64,000 nt of DNA from Methylomagnum ishizawai. GTDB taxonomy: Bacteria; Pseudomonadota; Gammaproteobacteria; Methylococcales; Methylococcaceae. Position 1 is the first letter of the stretch; every line of letters begins with the position of its first letter. A program made the position numbers and the translations under genes. The DNA lies in NCBI RefSeq assembly GCF_019670005.1, contig NZ_AP019783.1, forward strand, positions 4,180,150 through 4,244,149. The letters are read 5' to 3'. The notes under the pieces were generated by a model. The model ran no database searches and was not told where the DNA came from. It saw only the letters and a program-made list of their open reading frames with translations. Shown here in pieces: positions 9,152-17,305 of the stretch.

Positions 9152-10291
9152 TTAGCGGGGCCGGGCCAGGGCTTGATAAAGGGCTTGGTATTCGCCGACC
9201 ACGCCGTCCAGCGAAAAATGGTCCAGCACCCGCCGCCGCGCCGCCAAGCCCAACGCCAGCCGCTGTTCCGGCCTCAGCGCGACCAGGGCGGCCAGCGCGG
9301 CGGCCAAGGCTTCGGCGTCCCTGGGCGGCACCACCCGGCCCGTGTCGCCCACCAACCCCCCGGCATCGCCCACATCGGTCACGACACAGGGCACCCCGGA
9401 CGCCATGGCCTCGCCCACCACCATGGGGAAGGCTTCGCCATGCGAGGAACTCATGCACAGGATATCCAGCCCGGCCATCCAGCGCGGAATATCGCGGCGC
9501 TCGCCCAAGAGGATCACCTTGTCTTGCAGGCCGAGCCGGTCGATCTGGCCGCGGAGTTCGGGATTGGCCGCGTCCACCTGGGTACCGGCCAAGAGAAAAC
9601 GGGCCTGGGGCTGGCTGCCGATCAAGCGGGCGGCGGCGCGGAGCAAATTGCCATGGTCCTTCATCGGATGATAGCGGGCGAACAGGCCGACCAGGACCGC
9701 GTCCCGGTCCAGACCCAGTTCGGCGCGCACCGCCCTGCGGGTCGCCGGGTCGGGTTGGAACCGCTCGCCATCGAAGCCGTTCGGGATCACCCGCGCCCTC
9801 GTATTATCGAAACCGAAAGCCGCGTGCTGTCCGGCCCCCAGGCGACTGACATAGACCGTCGCCGCCGGACTCCGGGACAGCCGGACACCGAGCCGGACCA
9901 CCTGCCGGGTTAAAAAACGCTCCTGGCCGAGGTCGTACAGCGAATGATGGATGCCCCACACCACCGGGATATCGCCGCCGACCAGGGCGGCACCCAGCGT
10001 CGCCGCCAGATTGCCGTGATACATCCAGCCCTGGATCACCTCCGGGCGCAGCGCCTTGAGTTGCTTGCGCAGCCGCCACAGCGCGGTGGGCGTGGGGATT
10101 CCGCGCTTCATGCCCAATACCCGCACCTGCGTCCCGGTCCGCTCGATCCGCCCGCCCAGATCGCCCCGGTCCAGCAGCGAAATCACCGCCACATCGAAGC
10201 GCGAGCGGTCCATCCGCCCGACGAGGTTATAAAGCATCATCTCGGCCCCGCCGGTGCCCAACCCGCTGATGATATGGCAAACGCGGGTCAA
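9152..10291 (-). CDS. Glycosyltransferase family 4
   Basis: 379-residue GT-B glycosyltransferase. It begins with VCHIISGLGTGGAE, the glycine-rich N-terminal loop common in this group, and has the EX7E motif in HGEAFPMVVGEAMASG. The start is read as TTG at 10289-10291, overlapping the preceding stop as TTGA, with GGAGG eight bases upstream, the same arrangement as at 6981. It shares its layout with the gene immediately upstream (10288-11412), so the two may be duplicates that diverged. It probably adds one sugar of the repeat unit; specificity cannot be read from sequence. Confidence 0.87.
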   Translation of the reverse strand: MTRVCHIISGLGTGGAEMMLYNLVGRMDRSRFDVAVISLLDRGDLGGRIERTGTQVRVLGMKRGIPTPTALWRLRKQLKALRPEVIQGWMYHGNLAATLGAALVGGDIPVVWGIHHSLYDLGQERFLTRQVVRLGVRLSRSPAATVYVSRLGAGQHAAFGFDNTRARVIPNGFDGERFQPDPATRRAVRAELGLDRDAVLVGLFARYHPMKDHGNLLRAAARLIGSQPQARFLLAGTQVDAANPELRGQIDRLGLQDKVILLGERRDIPRWMAGLDILCMSSSHGEAFPMVVGEAMASGVPCVVTDVGDAGGLVGDTGRVVPPRDAEALAAALAALVALRPEQRLALGLAARRRVLDHFSLDGVVGEYQALYQALARPR

Positions 10292-11412
10292 GACAGCGCC
10301 TCCAATTCGGCCAGGGTGCCGCCCACCATGGCCTCGACGCTGAGCCGGTCCACGATGCGTCGCCGCGCCGCCCGCGCCAGTGCCGGGCCTTGCTCCGTCC
10401 GCAACCGCAGCAGCGCCGCCAGGGCTTCGGCCAGGGCTTCCGGTGCCTCGGGAGGGACCACGATGCCGGTGTCGCCCACCACCCAGGCCGAATCGCCCAC
10501 CGCCGTCGCCACGCAAGGCAGGCCGCAGGCCATCGCCTCGCCCAGCATATTCGACAAACCCTCGCCATAGGACGAGGCGGACACGGCGATATCCAGGGCG
10601 TTGTAGACCTCCGGCATATCGACGCGGGTACCGGCCCAGACCAGTTTGCCATCGAGGCCCAGTTCCGTCGCCAGGGCGTGGAGGCCGAGGCGGTAATCCG
10701 CCGCGCCATCGCCGACGCAGACGAACCGCGCTTCGGGATGGCCCGCGGCCAACCGCGCCGCCGCCCGCAGGAACACCGGATGGCCCTTCATGGGATCGAG
10801 CCGCCCGACCAAGCCGATCAAGGTCTGCGCCGGGTCCACGCCCCATCCGGCGCGTAGCGGCAGGCCCAAGGCCCGGTCGGGATGGAAGCGGGCGGTGTCG
10901 ATGCCGTTCGGCACCACCTTGAGGCGATCCGCCGGGAAACCCGAGCCGATGGCGTGATTCCGGCCCGCCTGGGAATTGGCGATGCTGCACGCCACGAAGC
11001 GCGAGGCCCACGCCTCCGCCCGCACGGCCCAGCGCGACAAGCCATCGTAGTGGCTCAAGTCCAGGTTCGAGGCGCAGATCGCCCAGGCCAGCGCGGTCCC
11101 CGGCACGAAAGGTTTGAGCGCCAAGGCCAGGAGGTTCGAGGACGGCAGCCAGGAATACACCACATCGGGCCGTTCCCGCCGCAGGACGCGGACCAGCCGC
11201 CACAGGAAACCGAACACATCCCAACGCCCGCTTTTACCGACCACGATCAAGGGCACGCCCGCCGCGTGCAAGTCGTCCTCCAAGGCACCGCCGCCGTAAT
11301 ACACCACGACCTTGGCATCATGGCCGCGCCCGCGCAGTTCCCTGGCCAGCAAGGCAGCCCGCCGCTCGGCCCCGCCGACGGTCAAGGCCCGGATGAACAG
11401 GATGATTTTCAT
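10288..11412 (-). CDS. Glycosyltransferase family 4
   Basis: 374-residue GT-B glycosyltransferase with N-terminal MKIILFIRALTVGGAE and the donor-site EX7E motif YGEGLSNMLGEAMACG. The ATG at 11412 overlaps the stop of the sulfotransferase gene upstream (ATGA), so the longer frame starting further upstream is not needed. Its own stop overlaps the next gene's TTG start. Cytoplasmic, probably acting in assembly of the exported polysaccharide. Sugar specificity is unknown. Confidence 0.88.
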   Translation of the reverse strand: MKIILFIRALTVGGAERRAALLARELRGRGHDAKVVVYYGGGALEDDLHAAGVPLIVVGKSGRWDVFGFLWRLVRVLRRERPDVVYSWLPSSNLLALALKPFVPGTALAWAICASNLDLSHYDGLSRWAVRAEAWASRFVACSIANSQAGRNHAIGSGFPADRLKVVPNGIDTARFHPDRALGLPLRAGWGVDPAQTLIGLVGRLDPMKGHPVFLRAAARLAAGHPEARFVCVGDGAADYRLGLHALATELGLDGKLVWAGTRVDMPEVYNALDIAVSASSYGEGLSNMLGEAMACGLPCVATAVGDSAWVVGDTGIVVPPEAPEALAEALAALLRLRTEQGPALARAARRRIVDRLSVEAMVGGTLAELEALS

Positions 11413-12149
11413 GGGGCCGACCCGTCGGTGTTCACGCCCCGCCATTTCTCCCGGTAATAATGGAGTAGCCGCCGCCAACGCGGCACTTCCCGCCCGCCCG
11501 GATAACTATGGCGCACGGCCAGTATCCCATCGACCACGGCGGGATCGTAGTCCACGCCCAGGAAGGCGAACATTTCCCGGAACCTGGGGGTTTTCTCCAC
11601 CATGTCCCGGTAATCCACATGGAAGCAATTGGCTTTCCCGGCGCGGTAATCGGCGCATTTTTGCTCGAAGCGCAGCAAGGATCGCTTGGTTTTCCAAGGA
11701 TTGGCGAATACCCACCATCCCGATTGCAATACCTCGTCCAAATCACGGGTGAGGAAAACGAAAGCCACCTCCGGGAAAACCCGGCCCAGGAAATCCAAAT
11801 ACCCCTCCAACCGGTCCACGACCTGGAAATAGCGGATTTCCTTGAAGCCATAGGCCCGGACCGAGGCGTCCCCGGCGCGGTCGGCCAGCAATAGCCGCCG
11901 GATCAGGTCGGTGGTGTCGCGGAGGAATAATTCATCGTCCAGCAATCCAGCCCCGTACCAGGAATTCGAGGGTTTTTCGCCTTTTTTCACTCTGGCCGCG
12001 ACCAGCTTGGCATGGGCGGAATACAGGTCGAAGATGAAATTATAATTCTCGCCCCGGACCAAACAGCCGGGAATGCCATTCAAAACCCCCTGCAACAGCG
12101 TGGATCCGCTCCGCCCATAAGTCACGACGAGTACACTTTTATACTTCAT
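11409..12149 (-). CDS. Sulfotransferase (PAPS-dependent type)
   Basis: Product of 246 residues resembling cytosolic-type sulfotransferases that move sulfate from PAPS to a carbohydrate. The 5'-phosphosulfate loop is visible in TYGRSGSTLLQGVLN near the N-terminus, and a 3'-phosphate-binding region fits FLTRDLDEVLQSGW. Two ATGs are possible (12155 and 12149); I prefer 12149 because GAGGG lies eight bases before it, whereas it would be only two bases from 12155. It sits inside the glycosyltransferase run, overlapping the next gene by ATGA. The likely acceptor is a sugar of the polysaccharide (inference). Confidence 0.82.
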   Translation of the reverse strand: MKYKSVLVVTYGRSGSTLLQGVLNGIPGCLVRGENYNFIFDLYSAHAKLVAARVKKGEKPSNSWYGAGLLDDELFLRDTTDLIRRLLLADRAGDASVRAYGFKEIRYFQVVDRLEGYLDFLGRVFPEVAFVFLTRDLDEVLQSGWWVFANPWKTKRSLLRFEQKCADYRAGKANCFHVDYRDMVEKTPRFREMFAFLGVDYDPAVVDGILAVRHSYPGGREVPRWRRLLHYYREKWRGVNTDGSAP

Positions 12150-12159
12150 TCCCATACCC

Positions 12160-13275
12160 TCATAACCCCGTTCGGGGCAAACCGCCACACCCTTCGAGCG
12201 CCGCCTCCCACAGCGCCATGATCCGGTCCATGCCGAACCGTTCGACCACCTCGACCGCCCGCGCCGCGCACCGCCGCCGTTCCTCCCCATCGGCCATCAG
12301 CCGCTCCATCGCCACCGCCAGGGCGGCGGCGTCCTCGGCGGGCACCAACAGCCCATCGACGCCGTCGCGGACGATTTCGCGCGGGCCGGTCGGGCAATCC
12401 GCCGCGACCACCGCCACCCCCGCCGCCATGGCCTCGCATAGCGCCATCGGGAAGCCCTCGAAACGCGAGGACAGCACGAACAAATCGGCCCGGCCCAGCA
12501 CCGTCTCGGGACGGGACACCCATCCCGGCAAACCCACCCGCCCGTCGAGCCCCAAGCGTCCGCGCAAGGCTTCCAGCCCGGCCCGGGCCGGACCCTCGCC
12601 CAGGATGAGCAAGGACCAGTCAGGATAGCGCGGACCCAAGCGGGCGAACGCCTCAAGCAAGAGGTCGAAGCCCTTCGACTCCACCAAGCGCCCCAAGGCG
12701 ACGATCAAACGGCCCGCGGGCAGGGGAATATCGACCCGGCCCCCGACCGCGGACGGAACCACGGGATTGGGGACCACCCGTAATTTCGGGCGCAGCGAAA
12801 CCGGGAAAAACTCCATCGTGCGGGGCGTCAGCACCACCACCCGGTGGGCCAGGGGATAGACCCAGCGCCGCAGCCGGTGCCATATCGGCTTCAGCCAATA
12901 GCGCTCGGGATTGGTGTGTTCGGACACCACCACCGGCAGGCCCAGGCCCAGGGTCGCCAGCAAGCACAGGACGTTGGTGGTGTCGAGGAAGCTGATGACG
13001 GCCTCGGGCCGCTCGGCGCGGATCGCCGCCCGCAGCCCCAGGAGCCGCCGCGCGTTGTTCCAAACGGCCTGGACCGGGTTGGCGGAATCCCGCAACAAGC
13101 CCAAGGGCCGGTGCCGGACCTCTTCGTGCAAGGGGAAGAACGGCGGCCGCGCCCCGTCGTCCAGGGTCAGGAGGCGGATATCCCAACCCCGCCCGGCCCA
13201 GTGGTTCGCCATCAGCGACATCACCCGCTCCGCGCCGCCCGCGCCCAGCGCGGGGATCAGCAGGACCAGCCTCAT
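12160..13275 (-). CDS. Glycosyltransferase family 4
   Basis: 371-residue GT-B glycosyltransferase resembling the amylovoran/PelF-like group: N-terminal LLIPALGAGGAERV, then a donor-binding Glycos_transf_1 domain with EX7E in FEGFPMALCEAMAAG and the downstream CPTGPREIV. The ATG at 13275 overlaps the GT2 stop (CTATGAG), which fixes the start against the longer open frame. Translation is probably coupled to the upstream GT2. It likely transfers one sugar of the repeat unit at the cytoplasmic face of the inner membrane. Confidence 0.88.
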   Translation of the reverse strand: MRLVLLIPALGAGGAERVMSLMANHWAGRGWDIRLLTLDDGARPPFFPLHEEVRHRPLGLLRDSANPVQAVWNNARRLLGLRAAIRAERPEAVISFLDTTNVLCLLATLGLGLPVVVSEHTNPERYWLKPIWHRLRRWVYPLAHRVVVLTPRTMEFFPVSLRPKLRVVPNPVVPSAVGGRVDIPLPAGRLIVALGRLVESKGFDLLLEAFARLGPRYPDWSLLILGEGPARAGLEALRGRLGLDGRVGLPGWVSRPETVLGRADLFVLSSRFEGFPMALCEAMAAGVAVVAADCPTGPREIVRDGVDGLLVPAEDAAALAVAMERLMADGEERRRCAARAVEVVERFGMDRIMALWEAALEGCGGLPRTGL

Positions 13276-14303
13276 AGCCCTTCCCCCAGGCCCGGCCCGG
13301 TGATGGGCCGGTGCGCCGCGCAGCGGGCCAACAGCTTCCAGCCCCAGGTCCACAGCGCCCTCCGGCCTATCGGCGTCGAGAGGAACAAACTCCACACCCG
13401 CAAGCCTTCGTCCGCCAAGCTGCCGCAAGCCCCGTACCAATGCGGGCCGAGCTTGCGGTAGGCGAAGGCCCTCGGAATCCCCAGCCGGTCCGCGACCCGG
13501 TCGGCCAGCGCCACCAACCCCGAACCGGCCTGGGCCAGGCGCCGCAAATCGCCCCGGAACTCGAATTTGACCAAGCTGTTGAACAGGGCCAGCGTGTCCT
13601 CGTCCAAGGCCAGCCCCAGGCGCTCGAACTGCCGCCGCCGGACCCGGTCGGCGGTCGCGCCCTGTTCGCGCCGGAAGCGGTTGCTGGTGTTGCCGGGATG
13701 GTAGCGGTAGCGCACCATCACCTCGGGCAGGTTGGCGAGGCGGGTATGGGCCGAACAGCGCACCCAGAATTCATAATCCTCGGCGTAGCGGTAATCCGGG
13801 TCGTAGCGCAGGCCATGCCGTTCCAAAACTTCCCGCCGCATGAGGATGGTGTTATGGCCAAAGGCGTTGTCCATCACCAGGGAAAACCGGATATGGGCAT
13901 CCTCCACCGGCACCCGCATGATCTGGGAACAATTCCCATAGAATTTCTCGAACCACGTCCCGCAGATACCGATATCGGGATGCGCGTCCAAAAAGGCCAA
14001 TTGCTTTTCCAAACGCCAGGGCAGACAAATATCGTCGCAGTCCATGCGGGCGATGAACTCGCCCTCGCATAACTCCAAACCCTTGTTCAAGGTCGCGATC
14101 AAACCCAGGTTGGCTTCATTCCTGACCAAGCGGATGCGCCGGTCCCGGTATTCCTGGCACACCGCGAAACTGGAATCCGTGGAGCCATCGTCGATAATCA
14201 AAAACTCGAAATCGGTATAAGTCTGTCCGATAACGCTTTCGATGGCCGGTCGCAGGAATTCCCCACCATTATAGACCGGCATCAAAACTGTAACCCTAGG
14301 CAT
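13272..14303 (-). CDS. Glycosyltransferase family 2
   Basis: 343-residue GT-A enzyme. The N-terminus VTVLMPVYNGGEFL and DFEFLIIDDGSTD are the nucleotide-binding signature, and ARMDCDD supplies a DxD-like metal site. The C-terminal third is basic and helical without clear membrane spans. I chose ATG 14303 (MPRVTV) with GGTGGA upstream; a GTG three codons earlier is an alternative. Its stop overlaps the next start. It is a plausible chain-extending or initiating transferase for the same polysaccharide; the sugar is unknown. Confidence 0.9.
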   Translation of the reverse strand: MPRVTVLMPVYNGGEFLRPAIESVIGQTYTDFEFLIIDDGSTDSSFAVCQEYRDRRIRLVRNEANLGLIATLNKGLELCEGEFIARMDCDDICLPWRLEKQLAFLDAHPDIGICGTWFEKFYGNCSQIMRVPVEDAHIRFSLVMDNAFGHNTILMRREVLERHGLRYDPDYRYAEDYEFWVRCSAHTRLANLPEVMVRYRYHPGNTSNRFRREQGATADRVRRRQFERLGLALDEDTLALFNSLVKFEFRGDLRRLAQAGSGLVALADRVADRLGIPRAFAYRKLGPHWYGACGSLADEGLRVWSLFLSTPIGRRALWTWGWKLLARCAAHRPITGPGLGEGL

Positions 14304-14356
14304 ATCTTCCACCCGAAACTTCAGCCAGATACCCCTTCAACCCGATTTATCCAGCC

Positions 14357-15217
14357 TCAATCCGGGAGATCGTAGTCATAGGAAAAGTTGATGAAATCTT
14401 TTTCATATCTCTGATAAACCAAATCCCGCAATTCTTGGGTATAAAATTCAGCGCAACCGGTCGCCGCGCCCGACCGGTTCAAATGGCGGCATCGCGGTAT
14501 CCGGTCCGGCTCCACGCCGATCCACTCGAACACCGCCGCGAAATCCTCCGAATATCTCTCGAACCTGCCGATAAAGGCAATATCCAGCACCTCGTACAAG
14601 GTATTGGAGGTCTGGGGACGCCAATGGGGGTCCATCTGGTAATCGCTCTGCGGCACGATAGCCCTGATGAATTGCTCGAAGGTGATCGGCATCGCCAAAT
14701 CTTTTTCGGAACGCCCCATGGCCCGCAACAGCCTGGGTTTTTGCATCTGGTGTGCTTGATAATTCAAAATCTTATCGCGATAACAAGATAATAGCCTATG
14801 ATAAGGATTCCTCACGAAGGTGAAGAAACGGAACCCATGATCCACCAAATACGACAACGGGTTTGGTGCCCCGAAACAAGTTATCCTTTGCAAAGGAGAA
14901 GCTTCGGTATTATGGATCACTTCCATATCATACCTATCCATGTCGGTATCGGGACCACGCGCTTCCACGTCCGCCAAAGCCGACTTCAAGCTCGAAGTCC
15001 CGGTTTTTGGATTCCCCAAGTACACATAACGATAACGTGGTGATACATTGGTGCTGAACAACAAATCCTGCGCGGGCTTATATTGCAAAGCCGCCCTCAC
15101 CAGCGGGCAACGCCATCGATAGTATTCCCATACCAGGAAATCCCGGACGGAACGGGCCAGGGTCCGCACCGGGTTTTCCGAATGTACCGGATAACTGCTT
15201 TGCATTGAAATTCCCAT
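14357..15217 (-). CDS. Sulfotransferase family 2 (carbohydrate sulfotransferase type)
   Basis: 286-residue protein with the PAPS 5'-phosphosulfate loop NPKTGTSSLKSAL near residue 70 and the 3'-phosphate motif FVRNPYHRLLSCY near residue 135, the arrangement of the Sulfotransfer_2 (chondroitin/HNK-1-like) family. No signal peptide or membrane anchor is seen, so it should act in the cytoplasm before export. This is the second sulfotransferase of the operon and is not closely similar to the one at 11409-12149. The start could be ATG 15217 or ATG 15205. The gene is 14 bases downstream of the ABC ATPase gene. Confidence 0.87.
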   Translation of the reverse strand: MGISMQSSYPVHSENPVRTLARSVRDFLVWEYYRWRCPLVRAALQYKPAQDLLFSTNVSPRYRYVYLGNPKTGTSSLKSALADVEARGPDTDMDRYDMEVIHNTEASPLQRITCFGAPNPLSYLVDHGFRFFTFVRNPYHRLLSCYRDKILNYQAHQMQKPRLLRAMGRSEKDLAMPITFEQFIRAIVPQSDYQMDPHWRPQTSNTLYEVLDIAFIGRFERYSEDFAAVFEWIGVEPDRIPRCRHLNRSGAATGCAEFYTQELRDLVYQRYEKDFINFSYDYDLPD

Positions 15218-15231
15218 CCGTTACCGCGGAT

Positions 15232-16479
15232 TCAGTCCGCTTGGAAGCCATTGAGCCTGGCGCTCATCGCGCAATAAGAACCCCAGCGATCCTTGGCCCG
15301 CGCCACGATGGGAAGCAGCAAGGGATCGTCGATATCATCGGCCAATAATTCAAAAGCGATCACCTGCTCCTTGGAGAAAATCAAATCCTCCGCGGACCGC
15401 AGCACCACCGAAATAGAATAATCACCCGGAATCAAGCGGTGATCGGGGATGTCCAACGCAATGCCGTGGGTACCGGAAGGCAAGAACGGTATCATTCCCC
15501 TGGCGGTGATAATGCGGGCACCAATACTATTGAAAATGCCGAAGGTCATCATGAATTCCTTCACCTCCCGTCCCACCGATACATCCAGGCGGAAACGCAA
15601 AGGCCGGTTGAAACCAATCGCCATATCGCTTTGGTCGAAAGTCAGGCTATCGATTTTGAACCAAGGCAAATGGGTATCGAGATCGGTGGCTTTGCCGGCT
15701 TCCTCGTTGACCCGGATATATTGCATCACCCCGGCCTCGCTATCGCCGTCGAACAGGACGCGACCACCCCCCAGCAGGATGGTACGGTCGGTGAATTGCA
15801 ATATGGAACTCATATTATGGCTGACAAACATAACAGTACGGCCCTGTCGCCCGACCTCTTCGAGTTTACCCAGGCATTTTTTCTGGAACCGCGCATCCCC
15901 CACCGCCAAGACCTCGTCCACCACCAGGATTTCCGGTTCCAAATGGGCGGCCACCGCGAATCCCAGGCGCACATACATCCCCGACGAATAATGCTTGACC
16001 GGGGTATCGAGGAATTTCTCCACCTCGGCGAAGGCGACGATCTCGTCGAATTTGTGGACGATCTCGGCCTTGGTCATTCCCAGGATCGAGCCATTGAAAA
16101 AGATATTCTCCCGGCCCGTCAATTCCGGATGGAACCCCGTACCCACCTCCAATAGGCTGGCCACGCGGCCACGGATACGGATACGGCCACGGCTCGGCTC
16201 GATGATCCTGGACAATATTTTCAGCAAGGTGGATTTCCCGGCCCCATTGCGCCCAATCACACCCACTTTCTCGCCCTCGCGGATATCCAGGCTGATATCG
16301 TCGAGCGCCCAGAACTCCTCCATGGAATCCTTGCCGCCCCCCCGGCCCACGAGCTTTTTACCCAGGTATTTCACCCCGTCGGTCAAGGCATCGCGGAACG
16401 TGGAATAGGGTTTGCGCCCGGCTTGATGGCGCAGGGCGAATTTCTTGCCCAAACCTTCGATGGCGATGGCGACTGTCAT
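15232..16479 (-). CDS. wzt: Polysaccharide ABC exporter, ATP-binding protein (Wzt type)
   Basis: 415-residue ATPase of the O-antigen/teichoic-acid export family. Walker A GRNGAGKS, the family-specific signature YSSGMYVRLGF and Walker B ILVVDEVLAVGD are present, followed by a switch histidine (FVSHNMS). A C-terminal extension of about 150 residues with beta-rich content resembles the Wzt carbohydrate-binding domain that recognises the modified chain end. It pairs with the permease directly upstream, whose stop overlaps this start (ATGA). This implies an ABC-dependent route rather than Wzx/Wzy export. Confidence 0.92.
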   Translation of the reverse strand: MTVAIAIEGLGKKFALRHQAGRKPYSTFRDALTDGVKYLGKKLVGRGGGKDSMEEFWALDDISLDIREGEKVGVIGRNGAGKSTLLKILSRIIEPSRGRIRIRGRVASLLEVGTGFHPELTGRENIFFNGSILGMTKAEIVHKFDEIVAFAEVEKFLDTPVKHYSSGMYVRLGFAVAAHLEPEILVVDEVLAVGDARFQKKCLGKLEEVGRQGRTVMFVSHNMSSILQFTDRTILLGGGRVLFDGDSEAGVMQYIRVNEEAGKATDLDTHLPWFKIDSLTFDQSDMAIGFNRPLRFRLDVSVGREVKEFMMTFGIFNSIGARIITARGMIPFLPSGTHGIALDIPDHRLIPGDYSISVVLRSAEDLIFSKEQVIAFELLADDIDDPLLLPIVARAKDRWGSYCAMSARLNGFQAD

Positions 16480-17303
16480 AGTAGCTCCGCTATGGAACGT
16501 TCCAACCTACGGAAATAGGCGGTACCGCTAACCAGCAAAAACAGGGCGAGCGCCAGGGAAACCCCCAGGCTATAGCCCAAGTCGGGCGGCTCCATCCCCA
16601 GCACCGACCAGCGGAAACCATCGATCACCCCCACCATGGGATTCAAGGCGAAAGCCCAGCGCCAAGCTTCCGGCACCACCGTGCTATTGAAACCCACCGG
16701 GGAAATATATAAACCCAGTTGCACCGCGAACGGAATGATATAACGGAAATCCTTGTATTTGACGCTGAGGGCGGAAATCCACAACCCCGCGCCCAGGGCG
16801 ACCAAGACCACCAGCAGGGCGAACGCGGGCAAGGCACAGAACCGCAGGTCGGGAACGATGCCATACCACACCATCAGCCCGGCCAAAATCACCAAGGCCA
16901 CCACGAAATCGGCGAAGCTCACGATGACCGCGCTGGCCGGTACGATCAACCGGGGAAAATACACCTTGGCGATGATCGATTCCTTGTTGGTCAGGCTATT
17001 GCCCGCGTCGGCGAAAGCCGTGGCGAAAAACTGCCAGGGCAGCATGGCGGTATATACCAGGAGGGGATAAGGCATCCCCCCGGAAGGCAGTTTGGCGATA
17101 CGGCTGAAAACCAGGGTGAATATCAGCATGGTCAGCACGGGCCGGATCACCGCCCAGGCGAAACCGATACTCATCCGCTTGTAGCGCAGCAAAATATCGC
17201 GCCACGCCATGAAATAAAACAATTCCCGATACCGCCACAGGTCCAGCCAATAATTGCTCATGGCCCGGCCTGGGGTAATGACGATTTCCCGAGTTGCGCT
17301 CAT
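16476..17303 (-). CDS. wzm: Polysaccharide ABC exporter, permease (Wzm type)
   Basis: 275-residue integral membrane protein of the ABC-2 family. It opens with the family-typical REIVITPGR and WRYRELFYFMAWRDILLRYKR, then has about six hydrophobic segments, the third strongly so near LVVLVALGAGLWIS. The ATG at 17303 is two bases from the ligase stop; a later ATG would remove the conserved N-terminus. Together with Wzt it would flip the finished, lipid-linked glycan across the inner membrane. Confidence 0.92.
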   Translation of the reverse strand: MSATREIVITPGRAMSNYWLDLWRYRELFYFMAWRDILLRYKRMSIGFAWAVIRPVLTMLIFTLVFSRIAKLPSGGMPYPLLVYTAMLPWQFFATAFADAGNSLTNKESIIAKVYFPRLIVPASAVIVSFADFVVALVILAGLMVWYGIVPDLRFCALPAFALLVVLVALGAGLWISALSVKYKDFRYIIPFAVQLGLYISPVGFNSTVVPEAWRWAFALNPMVGVIDGFRWSVLGMEPPDLGYSLGVSLALALFLLVSGTAYFRRLERSIAELL

Positions 17304-17305
17304 AA

